A stretch of 40,691 nucleotides of DNA. Source: Chara braunii. Taxonomy: Eukaryota; Streptophyta; Charophyceae; Charales; Characeae. The DNA is taken from assembly GCA_003427395.1 (NCBI GenBank), contig BFEA01000955.1:202508-243198 (forward strand). The letters are read 5' to 3'. Of this stretch, positions 8,705 through 19,469 are shown in pieces. Made by a program: the position numbers and the translations under genes. Positions within the stretch are counted from its first letter, which is position 1. Each line of letters begins with the position of its first letter. The notes beneath the pieces are model-generated. The model was not told the origin of the DNA. It made no database searches and saw nothing but the letters and a program-made list of their open reading frames with translations.

Positions 8705-9874
8705 TTTGACCGCCTGTGCGTTCCCAACAGCGAAGAGATCCGCAGTTTGGTTTTAGGGGAATGCCACGATACTGAAGGGCATTTCGGTTGGCAAAAGACA
8801 TTAGCCAACCTGATGNGTGCGTATACCTGGCCAGGGATGAAGAATGACTGCATAGAGTATGTCCGCAGTTGTAAAGTGTGCCAGAGAAATAAGTCTACTA
8901 CACGCGCACCCTTAGGTATTCTCAGGCCCTTGCCTATTCCGGATCAGCCGGGAGACTCAGTGTCTATAGACTTCATGGACACGCAAGTCAAGAGTAGACA
9001 TGGTAAGAGCCAAGTCATGGTCATAGTCGACCATTTTAGTAAGTATGCAGTTTTTGTTCCCTTGCCTGCAGACGCACATACAGATTTAGTAATACAGAAG
9101 TTCTTTGACTTTTGGGTTAGTGAGAATGGTATCCCATTGTCAATAGTTAGTGGTAGAGATAGTCGTTTCACCAGCCAGAACTGGCAAGAACTCATGAGAG
9201 TCTACGGATCTAAGTTGTTAATGTNGTCCGGCCGTCACCCAGAGACTAACGGTCAGACAGAACAAATGAACAAGATCCTACAGCAAGTTCTGCGCATGTA
9301 CATTAGACCAGATCAGATCGACTGGGATAAGATGTTGCCCAAGGTCGCTAGTGCATACAACAACAGCGTGCACCTATCCACCTGCCGCACTCCCAATGAA
9401 CTGCACAAGTCCTTTAGACCACGCAGACCGTTCGAAGGACTGAACCGGGATCAGATTCACAGATTACCGCCCGGTACCAGGGAGTTTGCGATACAGCACG
9501 AAAAGGAATTAGCCACTGTTGTTGAGAACCTACAGAAGGCCCAGCGCAGAATGATAGAGCAGGCTAACAAACACCGTCGCCCATCACAGTTTCAAGTAGG
9601 CGACTTAGTCTGGGTCAAGGCAAAAGAGTTTGCACCAGAAGAAAACATCTCTCAGAAGTTACTGCCTGCATATAGAGGACTGTGGCCGATTCTAGAAGTC
9701 GAGGGCGGAGAGGATGGACCGTCCTATAGCATTGAGATTCCAGCACACCTCCACACATACCCTGTGTTTCATGCTTCAAAGCTGCTGCCGTGTATCACTA
9801 GTCAACAGTTCCCTTCCAGGAGATCCATGATTCCACCGGATATGGATGGAAGCTATGACATAGAGGCATTGTAG
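8692..9874 (+). pseudogene. Integrase, second acidic residue replaced
   Basis: The enzyme inserts the element's DNA into the genome. The N-terminal HHCC zinc finger is present (ECHDTEGH ... CKVCQ). The catalytic core has the first D in SIDFMD and the E in GQTEQMNK. The second motif reads SGRDSRF where the family has SDRD, so the catalytic aspartate is a glycine. A GPY/F-like C-terminal module follows (LLPAYRG-WPI ... HPVFH-type ending YPVFHASKLLP). Ns at 8816 and 9225 each hide one residue. The frame ends at TAG 9872, and a chromodomain-like segment continues in another frame. Confidence 0.88.
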
Positions 9875-10017
9875 AAGAGGATGTGTTTAGGACAGGAGGT
9901 AGAGGTCGTCCCCAGAAACAGTACAAGGTCCGGTTTGCTTATCAAGAACCGCAAGACGACCACTGGTTCACGAAAGCAGAACTTCTAGAGACCGCTCCCG
10001 ACATAGTCAGGGCATGA
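9868..10017 (+). pseudogene. Chromodomain-like tail of pol
   Basis: Forty-nine codons open to TGA 10015. YKVRFAYQEPQDDHWF followed by ELLETAPDIV matches the chromodomain pattern Y-x-V-x-W-x-G ... W-x-x-x-x-x-L, though in diverged form: the usual aromatic cage W appears as F. In chromoviruses this module guides integration to marked chromatin. It overlaps the integrase stop by seven bases in a shifted frame, so it was lost from the protein by a small indel. Confidence 0.65.
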
Positions 10018-10250
10018 GCGTGACAAGAAAGGTAAAGGTCCTGCCTTGGACTAAAATTTTCTCGGAGGACCTCGAATTTAGGACGGCGGGAGTGAAACGG
10101 TTTTCACCTTTTAGCAGTAGCGGATGCAGTACCCAGGGTTCGATCCCTAGACCTCACCTTACCCATGTACAGTATCTGTGTAAACCCCGAGAATTGAACA
10201 TGCGACCTGTGTATTCGTAGTTGGTAGACCTGTCGTAGGTCCATAGACAG
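10018..10250 (+). other. 3' non-coding part of the retroelement
   Basis: No coding sequence. The stretch GGTTCGATCCCTAGACC near 10138 looks like a tRNA T-arm, but no acceptor or anticodon arms can be drawn. The same GGGTTCGATC word recurs in the tandem repeats that follow. Confidence 0.4.
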
Positions 10251-10388
10251 CAGGGGTTCGATCTGTAGGTCTATAGCGTAGGAGTCTTAGTGAGTTCTGG
10301 AAGCTTAGCTGTAGACCTTCAGGGGTTCGATCTGTAGGTCTATAGCGTAGGAGTCTTAGTGAGTTCTGGAAGCTTAGCTGTAGACCTT
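10251..10388 (+). repeat. Two 69-bp direct repeats
   Basis: CAGGGGTTCGATCTGTAGG begins at 10251 and again at 10320, and the copies are almost identical over the full 69 bp. They lie between pol and the LTR-like segment, where Ty3/gypsy elements often carry variable tandem repeats. Confidence 0.93.
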
Positions 10389-10398
10389 CTAGAAGGTA

Positions 10399-10446
10399 GG
10401 CAAGTGGGCAAGTGGGCAAGTGGTCAAGTGGTGAGGCAAGTGGTGG
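10399..10446 (+). repeat. GGCAAGTG minisatellite
   Basis: Six imperfect copies of an 8-bp unit (GGCAAGTG, GTCAAGTG and similar), directly after the 69-bp repeats. Confidence 0.9.
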
Positions 10447-10540
10447 ACTAAACCGCACTGCAACAGCAGTGCAACCGCGGTAAGATAGCGGTGAGTCCAC
10501 AGTCAGTCAACGGAAGGTCCAGCAAGTACCACAGGGGGAC

Positions 10541-11035
10541 TGTAAGAACCAAGGGCCGATGGCAAAGGGCAGACCAACGAGTTTCTGAAGTATAAATCAA
10601 GAGGCAGCGCCCAGCCATTCATTCATTCCTNCGTGAGCCATGCGGAAGCGCTGCCACAGCGACTTGTGCAAGGAGGTCTGCAGATGAGCCCGGAGGACGC
10701 AGTGGGCTAGAGAGAGGGAGTTAGCATAGCGATAGGGTAGATGCAGCGACAGCTGCCATAGCTGTAGTTAGTAGTGAGTGTGTGTGTGTGTTCGAGTGTT
10801 AGAGTGATGCGTGTGGGATATCCAGGGTGATCCAGTGTATGTGAACAGCGAGATGTTTGGGCGCTAAAGTCGCCATAGCCAATTGAGAGTGAACTCGTAT
10901 CTGAAAGCCATATCTCTGAGTTTTGAGTGGGCGCATGTTGCCAGTATGCTGCGTGACTGTTTACATGCATGAAAAGTGTGTTTGAAAACGAGTCTGATTG
11001 CCCTAGGAGGATTAGGAGGATTAACACCCCTTACA
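10541..11035 (+). other. Possible 3' LTR
   Basis: A purine stretch (ACAGGGGGAC, 10531-10540) like a polypurine tract immediately precedes TGTAAG. The segment ends CTTACA at 11035, giving the TG...CA ends and 6-bp inverted termini of an LTR, at about 495 bp. TATAAATCAA at 10591-10600 would serve as the promoter TATA box. A matching 5' copy was not found, so this call rests on position and ends only. One N lies at 10631. Confidence 0.45.
10591..10600 (+). promoter_or_regulatory. TATA box candidate in LTR-like segment
   Basis: TATAAATCAA, 50 bp inside the possible LTR, followed by a GC-rich start region. The location is what a retrotransposon promoter would need; no other support. Confidence 0.35.
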
Positions 11036-13150
11036 GACCTGTGCACTAACATCAAATAAAAAGCATTCAACAAAAGGAAACAGAGAACATAGACACGATG
11101 CATGGCTACATGCGCAGGAAGTAAGATCATGGAAGGACTACAGAGTCAATAACAGTACAATCGCTGCAATTACGGAAGAAATGGCATAAAGATAGATGTG
11201 AATAACACAACAGTGGATTTCGTTGTGCGTGCGGCGCACACATATCCGACCGACACTACACCACAGAAACAACACCCCAATGGTCCAGTAGATGCACAGA
11301 GAGAGTCACACTTGCTGTGTTCGTGGCACTCGTGCCCACACCTTCATATTTTGAGGGAAGCACAGAAAAAAAGATATCACATGCACTGGAGGGATGTAGT
11401 GAGTGATAATGCGAGAATGTGATAATTAACCAAATCCAAACATGCTATTACACACAATGCCAAACACTCGTCACACAATGCAAAAAAAAAACACACCATC
11501 TGAGGGAAAAGAACAAGGTCTACAATGTTCAGAGAGAACATACATAACTGAGCATATACCAATGTCTACAATGCTTGAAGCAGGCAATTCAAATCCAGCA
11601 CACAAAAAGAGAGTTAAGAGTCCATCACAACGACGGAAAGCTTCAACTTCCCTCCAAATACTAAGTTCCTTGTACACCAGAGATTTCTCCAGAGCACACT
11701 CAAGAATTTTTCATGACATTAAATAAACACCAGATTCCATACTCTCTCTCTCTCTCTACGTGTGACAGCCCACCAGGCTACAGAACACAATGCATTGGCA
11801 CCGCTGACTGGTCCGCATCTTCCGCCTCAATGCACGCCACTGGGCACTATCACCCTACCACACCACACTACAAAAAACACAGACTCTTAACAAACCTCTA
11901 CACCACTCATTCCGGAGGCCTGTTTACCACCCATATAGGTCCAACCAGCCATCAGTCGCTGAAATTTCACCCACATAGCAAACCCTACACAAAACCGCCA
12001 CAATTTCCAGTCTACACCAGTCTAATTCCACCCTCCCCTGGCTGACCACAGAGGAACAGGCTGCAACCAAACTCGGGACGACCCAAAGCGAACACCGATA
12101 CCCAAAGTGTCTCACTGCAAGATACAGTGCAGACTCTTCAGAGTTCGCACCGCAAATCTCTGAAGCTTTCGTCAGCTCGCGCAGATTAGTGCCCTGCACG
12201 CTTTTTGTCGACAGCTTTACCCGTCGTAGTGAGCATGCCGCGATCAGAGAATCCCCGTCCCTCCCAATGGGCAGCAACCCTTCACAAACCGTCGCCCTCG
12301 AATATGTAGCTAGCCCTCCACCTCAACAGCGCTGTGCACCAGAACGCGGCAACCCAGGACACAAGCGTGCTTTCTTTGCTCAAACCCAGAAAACAAAAAA
12401 CCCATAACGTGTCTTCTATATGCTCAAAACCCAACAAACCCCCCATCATGACCTTAGAAACGCAACACACAACACACTCGAACCAAGGAAGGCATACCTG
12501 CGGATTCTTCCATCATCATTATTTCCTCCGTCAGCACTTCATTCGATTTGACGGCACACAGTCACAAGGAAACTCCACACCATTATTGTTTCTTCAACAT
12601 TATTGTCTTTTGTCTTGTCAGACAAAAAAAAAAAAAAAAAAACCATCCCCATTGCGCCAAGATGCACGCCCGGGTGCCCGGGCGGGCATGACCCCGGCAC
12701 CAAAAAAAAAAAAAAAATCCAGAAAGAAAAAATGCTTCATAGAATTAAAATACAAAAATTAAAATACAAACGACTTCTGGCTGAGGCAGATATAAAAAAG
12801 AAAATAACACAATCACACGAAGGCACCCCCCTTCTAACCCCTTCAGCCCCTCTATAACCAATTTATACCTACCCCGCCCCCAAAACAGATAAAAAAGAAA
12901 ATAACAGAATGACACAAAGGCACCCCCTTTTTCACCCCTCTAGCCCCTCTAAAACCAATTTCTACATAATACCCCGCCCCCACCCCTCTTGACTGCCAAC
13001 TCGCAAAAAAGAAATGATCCCGGATTTCAGGTCCCCTGTAAGCACACACAAAACCACAAAAATAAAAAAAAACACATTTTTTTTGGGTTCGCCGAGGTAA
13101 CCCCGGGCATCAGACCCCCCCCCCCAACATCAAGCCCAGAAAAAAAAAAA
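11036..13150. other. Unassigned region; weak minus-strand frames
   Basis: No family was recognised. The minus strand has a 117-codon open frame at 11924-12277, open further back to about 12330, of mixed composition, and the candidate exon at 11560-11698. From 12600 the sequence turns into poly-A runs, a GC block (GCCCGGGTGCCCGGGC near 12668) and two copies of a CACAAAGGCACCCCC...CCCCTC segment (about 12817 and 12912). Confidence 0.4.
11560..11698 (-). CDS. Candidate exon of an unrecognised gene
   Basis: The minus strand shows AG before 11698 and G|GTATATG after 11560. Between them is an open 139-bp reading (46 codons plus one base) with balanced amino acids and motifs such as VYKELSIWREVEAF and CAGFELPASS. 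Unlike nearby frames it is not simple repeat. The upstream frame is closed by TGA shortly before the acceptor. I do not recognise the family and found no partner exon. It may be part of a gene lying downstream of the zinc-finger gene on the same strand, or chance. Confidence 0.25.
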
Positions 13151-13560
13151 CCTCACCCCATCCCAGTCCGGTATCCAAATCAAGTCCTCCACCATTTCAC
13201 CTGCAGGTAATGGCCCCAACCACCCTTAATCATTTCAGTGTCTGCCATTAAAATCAAGTTCTCAGCATTGGGCACTCTCCTTCTGCGGAGAAGGCCGGTA
13301 CTCAACCAGTCCACCTCCAAGGACGGACCCCGACTCCCAACCCCTCTTACGCAATCCAGTCTGCCATCAAAATCAACTCTGTCACCTAATATTAGCCCTT
13401 TTTCCCACAATTGACACAATTTAAACTCCAAAACATCGCACCAAACCCCTCATGCAATTCGAGTTGGTGATCCAATCAATTCAATACCCTCAACCACCCT
13501 TGCGCAATCCAGTCTGCAATCAAAATCAACTCTGTCCCACAATTGATGCCCTCCACTCAC
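13150..13560. repeat. Degenerate minisatellite (CAATCCAGTCTGC type)
   Basis: About four diverged copies of a unit carrying CAACCACCCTT, CGCAATCCAGTCTGCCATC and AAAATCAACTCTGTC (near 13210, 13340 and 13490, with a weaker one near 13160). Poly-G at 13586-13608 follows. A 104-codon minus-strand frame at 13622-13936 just beyond is unrecognised. Confidence 0.5.
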
Positions 13561-14164
13561 TTACTCCCCTGGAATAACAATCCCGGGGGGGGGGGGGGGA
13601 GGGGGGGGAATCACAATCATGTCACATACAACTCCATTTAAGCGGTTCAAGCACTCTTCCCTCGCAAGGAAAGTTCAGCTGGCCATCCTCCAATGAACAA
13701 ACGTGTTCCATCCATTTGGTAGCTTTGTCCTTCACACTCACAATATCCGACAGAATAACAACGATGATCGCATGATCTTCCCACCCACGCATAGAAGCCA
13801 CAAAAACCAAAGCAGTATCTGACCAGGAAGATGGCTCACCTACAGCGGGGTCCAAAAGACCTGTGGGGAGTGCAGGTGTACTTGAACCCTGCACCGACCA
13901 CAGCTGGATATGATAACCACCCCCTCCCCCCCCCACCCCCCCACACCTTTACGCTGCCACTCACTCGCTTGAAGGAACAACCCTTGCAAAGAACTCACCA
14001 GATACGAGCATGCGCTTGTCTGCCCTCACTTCACAACACATTGCATACCCGCAGCTAACAAAACAAGCAAGAACCGCCTTGACGAGGTTCAGACCCGATA
14101 TGCATTTACAACACCACAAGTCGCCATATGCACGTACACAGCGGCAAGCACAGTCAAAGGTAAC

Positions 14165-14317
14165 TCCTCTCTCTCTCTCTCTCTCACCGACCTTGTACCC
14201 AGCGGTCTGGGCCACAGTGGCCCGGCATCTCCAGACACAACCTCTGGTGCCGTGGCCTGCCATCTGCAGACACAACCTCCAGCACCATCCAGGTGGCAGG
14301 AAACCGAGATTCCACGT

Positions 14318-14385
<68 letters not shown>

Positions 14386-14665
14386 GACCTTGGACCCAGC
14401 GGTCTGGGCTGCAGTTGTGGCCTGGCATCTCCAGACACAGCCTCTGGTGCCGTGGCCTGGCATCTGCAGACACAACCTCCGGCGCCGTCCAGGTGTCAGT
14501 AAACCGAGATTGCACGTAGCTCTCTCTCTCTCTCTCACTCTCTCTCACCAACCTTGGACCCAGCGGTCTGGGCCGCAGTCATGGCCCGGCAGCTGCAAAC
14601 ACAACCTCCGGCGCCGGCCAGGTGGCAGGAACCCGAGATGCCACGTAGCTCTCTCTCTCTCTCTT

Positions 14666-14695
<30 letters not shown>
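14165..14695. repeat. Compound array: 130-bp units separated by (CT)n
   Basis: Three units begin CACCGACCTTG or CACCAACCTTG at 14185, 14382 and 14546, each ending CCACGTAGCTCTCT and running into a CT tract. Each long unit holds an internal duplication of about 35 bp (CATCTCCAGACACAACCTC / CATCTGCAGACACAACCTC). The third unit has lost one of these halves. CT lengths differ widely: the run at 14322-14381 is about 60 bp. The array ends in CT then (GT)n. Confidence 0.85.
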
Positions 14696-14696
<1 letters not shown>

Positions 14697-15139
14697 AGCC
14701 GTTGGTGTCAAGGAAACAGCAACAGGTATTAGTAACACCAGAGAAGAAACAAAAGAGAGACGGTCGAAAAGATCAACACAAGGAAAGGAGCGGAAGAAAC
14801 AACTTCTCCCTCTACTGTCCACTGTGGGACAATAGGGATAGGTTCACCTGCTGGCAAGCAGTACACAGTGACAAGACGTTAGTGCCGCAGAAGAGACCTT
14901 TCCTCTCCCATTCCCACTCGTAAATCCACGGTGCGAGTGGAAAGCCAAACCCTGCACAGAGAGAGGAACGAACTTACCACAGATATCCTCAGTGAAGGTC
15001 ATATATAGAGAGTGCCCTCACATCCACTGTACTCTGAAAAACAAACTCTGGAAAAGAGAACATCTCATTCTTCTGAATAAATTCCACTTCCCAGGAATCA
15101 GAAATTTGCAAGTCACTTCCACAGCTGGAAGTAACGTAC

Positions 15140-15390
15140 TCCTAGCGGAGCTCTTTCTGCATGCATGCGTTATTTTCACCCCTAAACACCGGGCAGGTAC
15201 GTATGTCCAGAAATACAGGAGGAAGGTATAATCATAGTGGAGCTCTTTTTTTCTGCATGCGTGTGAAAATTATTTTCGCGAAGGTAATCATAGTGGAGCT
15301 CTTTTTTTCCGCATGCGTGTGAAAATAAATATTACTTTCACACCTCGACAGAGGGCAGGTACAGATCAAGAAAAACACGAGGGTAGGATT
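15140..15390. repeat. Tandem repeats with GGAGCTCTTT...GCATGCGTG
   Basis: Three copies of GGAGCTCTTT(TTTT)CTGCATGCGTGTGAAAAT occur near 15147, 15238 and 15294. The outer two are followed by TTTCACxCCT...GGGCAGGTAC, so a larger unit of about 150 bp was also duplicated. Confidence 0.75.
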
Positions 15391-15530
15391 ATTTCTCATT
15401 TTGATTTTTGTTGGATTGCAAGTTCCGGTTCGATGAATTACATGACGTCCAGAAAACATTTAAAATCTAAATCTTTGCACCTCAATCACATCCACCATGA
15501 ACCTAAAAGACACCTGACTGAGCAGACTAA

Positions 15531-15567
<37 letters not shown>

Positions 15568-17480
15568 AGCAGTCCCATCTCATAACACCTAGTACTTTTT
15601 GGACTGCATTGCTCCACCTAAGGACGCAACGGAGACGCAACGGAATTTCAAGTAACCGAGATGAGTTTGTGAACGTGGTTTTCGTTGACACATTTCGCGG
15701 CAGCGCTACAATTGTAGTGCAACAAGGGGACATAATATGAAACTTGCTCTCCATAAAAGAAAAATGACTACTTCTCATGCTTGTCCTGACGGTTTACAGC
15801 CGGGAGAGAACACTCTCTACGCTCGGTCCTCTTCATTTTAGGTAATACCCATTCCAGCCGACAGTATTACACACTTGGAAATCGAAAACAACCTCCCGCC
15901 CCCCAATATGTTTGCGAGGGGGCACCTATAACCACTGCATGCATTGACAATACCACTGACATCCATGAGCAACAAAATCGCAAAGAAAAGGGTTCTAAAG
16001 CGACCACCCACAGATGCAATGACCACCTCCATCGTAAGAACTGGGTTACAGCACAGAACCCGTGCCTCGACCAATGTAAGGAGAGCATCTACGCATCACG
16101 TTCCCCGCCCGTGTCCTCCCCCTCCCCTCCTCCCCAAACACAAAACCCCCCCCCCCCCCCCCCCCCCCCCCGACCCCACCAAGTCCCACATGCCCCCCTT
16201 ACCTCACCCTCCGACATGTGCTTGTTTTACTTGACATGTTAAGGAATGACAATGTTACTCATCAGACTCTGCCTGGACCTCTTCCTTACACTCAGATTTA
16301 ATGAGACACGTGCGCGATCTGCCATAAGACATTGCCTCGACCGTCCATGAACACAAGTGTGACCGACGTCACGGACTCTGGCTTGACCTTGCATCCGCAA
16401 TCAACCGAATCAATCTGACATCTTTCTCCACCATCATCTCAGCGCCTCAGGCACAAAACCATCACTTGTGACTTCCATGGTAGCTCATCCATCGGCGGTG
16501 GACGATCCACCCCTCTGCCTACAATGCACTCGGCAGGACGATGTGCTATAACTTGAATCCTCTTGTGTGACGCAAACACCGACGACCACATCACGACCTC
16601 CACCAATGGCCTGGACACTGATTGATGTCTGATGGTGGTGGAGCACAAAATCACCGCGACAACCTCCCTTCCTGGACTCCGACTTCCAGACCATCCTCCC
16701 CGGACTGACACCGGGTGGTACTGTGACATGCTCATCCGACGCTTACGCAGACGTTGACGACAACCCTTAATCCACTCACTGGAAATCATACGAAAAGAGA
16801 AAAAAATATATATAATAAATCAAAATCCTCGTTGACAAATGCACATTATCCACAAGGAGAGGAGAAAAGCAGACCATGCCAGAGACCAACCACCACATTA
16901 CACACAATCCGATTGCCATGGGACTCAAGTCATGGGCCAGCACACATTGGGATTCTCACCACACACCACGCAAGTAGAGCACAAATTGATGCATAAACTG
17001 TGAAAAAAAAAAAAAAAAAAAAAAGAGTAGAGCACAAATTACAAAGCATTCTTGGTACACTTTTATTCCTTGAATCAAATACATATCGAAAGATTGTACG
17101 ACTACTAAAACTTTATTCGGATTAGTCTTCTTTTCAAAAATCCACTTCCCACAATACAAATAACTCGCCCCGCAGCCCTCCGCATGATTTCCGGCCACAG
17201 TCTGCCAACATACGAACTTTTGCTGATGATATCAGGAAAAAAAATAAACACGAGAAAAAAGAAACCTATCAAAGTCAGTAACCACCTTATCAATCCATTC
17301 ACACCACCGTCCTCTGCACTTCCCCGGCAAACACCCAGCACTTAATCATCAAACCCCGACTTCCAGCAAACACAAACGCATCCAGCGACAGGCAAACACC
17401 CAGCACTTGGAACCCTATTTACACACACGTAGCTAGCAACAACTACCAACTGATGGACAATTACGATACTATGCACAGTT
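15391..17480. other. Unassigned region with homopolymers
   Basis: Poly-A of 36 at about 15531-15566, poly-C of about 25 at 16147-16171 and poly-A near 17003-17024. Open frames on both strands (for example 16439-16789 minus) show no recognisable motif and compete with other frames over the same bases. I see no gene, RNA or structured repeat here. Confidence 0.5.
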
Positions 17481-17499
17481 CCTCAACAGCTTCATTTCA

Positions 17500-17875
17500 T
17501 TTGGTCGATTCTAGCAATTGCAAAACATGCTGATCTCACACTGGCAGTGTATCGCTTCATATGCGTCCTCGTACCCGTACCCATACACGTTGCACACCAA
17601 AAAAACAAAGGGGAAACTACACAGGACTCACAAAAACAAGTTATATGGGCCAAGATACAGTTTGCCATTGCAGTTCGGGAAACGTATACAACCCAACTTT
17701 CTTGCCAGGTATGGTTCCCGAAATGCAATTGCTAACTGTATCTTGCCCCATACTTGTGCAATTATAACTCGTTTTTCTGACTCCAGCATAGTTACCCCAA
17801 AAATAATACTCCAACCGATTGTTCGGTCGATTCCAACAATTGCAAAAAATGCTGATCTAACACTGGCAGAGTTAG
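17500..17875. repeat. Direct duplication around a foldback
   Basis: GGTCGATTCTAGCAATTGCAAA...CATGCTGATCTCACACTGGCAG (from about 17503) recurs from about 17823 with a few changes, 320 bp away. Between the copies lies the inverted repeat 17647-17749. Confidence 0.75.
17647..17749. repeat. Inverted repeat with 37-nt arms
   Basis: The arm at 17647-17684 (GGGCCAAGATACAG ... TTCGGGAAAC) and the arm at 17713-17749 are reverse complements with roughly five to seven mismatches, around a loop of about 28 nt. The RNA of either strand would form one long hairpin. Confidence 0.75.
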
Positions 17876-17985
17876 ATTTTTTTCCCTTTCAAAAACAGGT
17901 CCTTACGGTCCCGTCTCCATATCCACTCTGGCGAGCATCAGTCCAGTTCCTATTCCTCTGGTCCTCAGTTTTTAAATTTCACTCC

Positions 17986-18362
17986 ATACCAGATTACTCG
18001 TTTGTCTTGCAATAGTGCGTAATATATCTTTTTCTCTGAGAACTTTGTGATTTTTTTTACACCGCTGACGCACTGCATACATGGCACACATTCAAAAACG
18101 TACATGTGTACGCAGCCCCCCCCCCCCCCCCCCCCCCCCCCNATACCAGATTACTCTAAGGCAAAAGTTGTTTGTCTTGCAATAGTGGATAACATATCTT
18201 TTCTCTGAGAGTTTTGTGATGTTTTTTCAGTCCCCCAAAGCACTGCATACATGGCCATCCACATTCAAAACGTACACATGTACACAGCAGCACTGCATAC
18301 ATGGCCATCCACATTCAAAACGTACACATGTACACAGCAACCCCCCCCCCCCCCCCCCCCTT
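17986..18362. repeat. Nested tandem duplications ending in poly-C
   Basis: TACCAGATTACTC...TTGTCTTGCAATAGTG occurs at about 17987 and 18144, each followed by CACTGCATACATGG...CGTACA(C)ATGTACxCAGC and a poly-C run. In the second unit the CACTGCATACATGG part is itself doubled, with exact 50-bp copies at 18241 and 18291. An N at 18142 sits at the edge of a poly-C run, so run length is uncertain. Confidence 0.85.
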
Positions 18363-18477
18363 CAAAGCCCAGATTGCTGGTGTGGGCCACAGAAACAAGA
18401 AACTGGCACTCATGCAAAACATTTTCTTTCTGCCTCATGCACGACACACCTTCTGGATCCATTAGAGCAAGGCCCCG

Positions 18478-18661
18478 TTAATCCACCGGTACACGAGCCG
18501 CTTGCTGCGCACCAAGGGTTTCCAATCAGCCAGCGGTGCACTTTTATTCTTTCGGGGCTGGCAGTGCCAGCCATCCTGCTCCTGTAGGCCAAGCCTCCAG
18601 AGGTTTTGTAAGCTCCGAGTTCCTTTTTCAGCAAGGCTGGTGCCCTGTACTGGTGATTTAA
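18478..18661. mobile_element. TTAA-flanked MITE, copy 1
   Basis: The element is 184 bp. It starts TTAATCCACCGGTACA and ends TGTACTGGTGATTTAA, imperfect inverted repeats of about 16 bp with TTAA at both outer edges. No coding capacity, as expected for a non-autonomous DNA element. Confidence 0.6.
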
Positions 18662-18715
18662 CATGCAATGTGAAACATTGCGCCGGCGGAGAATAGCTGG
18701 GAAATGGACTGGCAT

Positions 18716-18917
18716 TTAAACCCGCCAGCACATGGCCCCAGCCTTGCAGAAAATCGAGCGTTGCTAACCCCAAGACTGTTGTGCCTCGAGCCGGACAACA
18801 ATGCTGGCATCACCGGCCAAAACAAAAAAAAGCCAAAAAAAAAGAAAGTCCACGGGCAGCGGTTTGGAAAAGCTCAAGGGTGCATCGCTTCTAGGCCCGG
18901 ACGTACTGGCAGTTTAA
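18716..18917. mobile_element. TTAA-flanked MITE, copy 2
   Basis: Begins TTAAACCCGCCAGCAC and ends GTACTGGCAGTTTAA, about 202 bp, with the same terminal pattern as the neighbouring copies but a different interior. Confidence 0.55.
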
Positions 18918-18963
18918 AGCCCAGGCAGGGAATAAAATCAAGGCCGGCCAGCACAGACATCAC

Positions 18964-19255
18964 GTTCAGATATTCTAACTACAAACTAAAACAAACTACA
19001 CTACCGCATCCTTCCAACAAAGTCCCACCCACCTATCGACCGCGGCAAAAAAAAAGAGTAGAAACGTTTCTAGTCGGATGAATTTGGGCGCTCCTGTAGT
19101 TGCCCGTACGTTTCCTAAAATCGTGGCGCGTTAACGGGCACGACTCTAGGAGGTACTGGTGGTTACCAACTTGCATACAGAAGTTTAGATATTCTCACTG
19201 CAAACTAAAACAAAACTACACTACCGCATCCTCCCAAGAAAGTCCCACCACAGCC
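18964..19255. repeat. 70-bp direct duplication flanking a MITE fragment
   Basis: AGATATTCTAACTACAAAC...AAAGTCCCACC (18964-19033) recurs at 19183-19252. The sequence between is a 5'-truncated MITE (19040-19166) related to the complete copy at 19470-19626. Both share the flank CCAACTTGCATAC, so part of the block was copied by duplication and not by separate insertion. Confidence 0.7.
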
Positions 19256-19469
19256 CAAAAACAAGGGTTCTCCCATCAACATCACTCAAAACAGATTAAG
19301 AAACACACCATACAAAATGACACAGAGGCAGCGCAGGACAGGACTGCCTACAATTCTACACACACCATTCAGAGCAATCAACACCCAAGGAAAGATGGGG
19401 TCCGTTGCCAGATGGCTAGTCAAGTGCCTCCCCAGAAGACACCATGCTCAACGCGGGTGACCCTTCCAT

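Larger units (their letters stand above)
4498..10017 (+). mobile_element. Degenerate Ty3/gypsy chromovirus-like element
   Basis: Domains run gag, CCHC knuckle, protease, reverse transcriptase, RNase H, integrase, chromodomain-like tail, which is the Ty3/gypsy (Metaviridae) order. The tail points to the chromovirus branch. The coding region is broken by at least four shifts in gag, one between protease and RT, an in-frame TGA at 8251, a 16-bp duplication at 8673-8704 and a shift before the chromodomain. The protease and integrase active sites carry substitutions. Single Ns at 5895, 5988, 8816 and 9225 show that some breaks could be sequencing errors, but so many changes point to a dead copy. 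Confidence 0.92.

Noticed and set aside
10130-10160. tRNA-like GGTTCGATCC as a tRNA gene
   Set aside because: Only a T-arm-like word is present, also repeated in the 69-bp units; no box A, anticodon arm or acceptor stem.
14089-14538. 149-codon minus-strand frame with Arg-Glu repeats as a protein
   Set aside because: The frame is the translation of (CT)n and the 130-bp array; no non-repeat domain.
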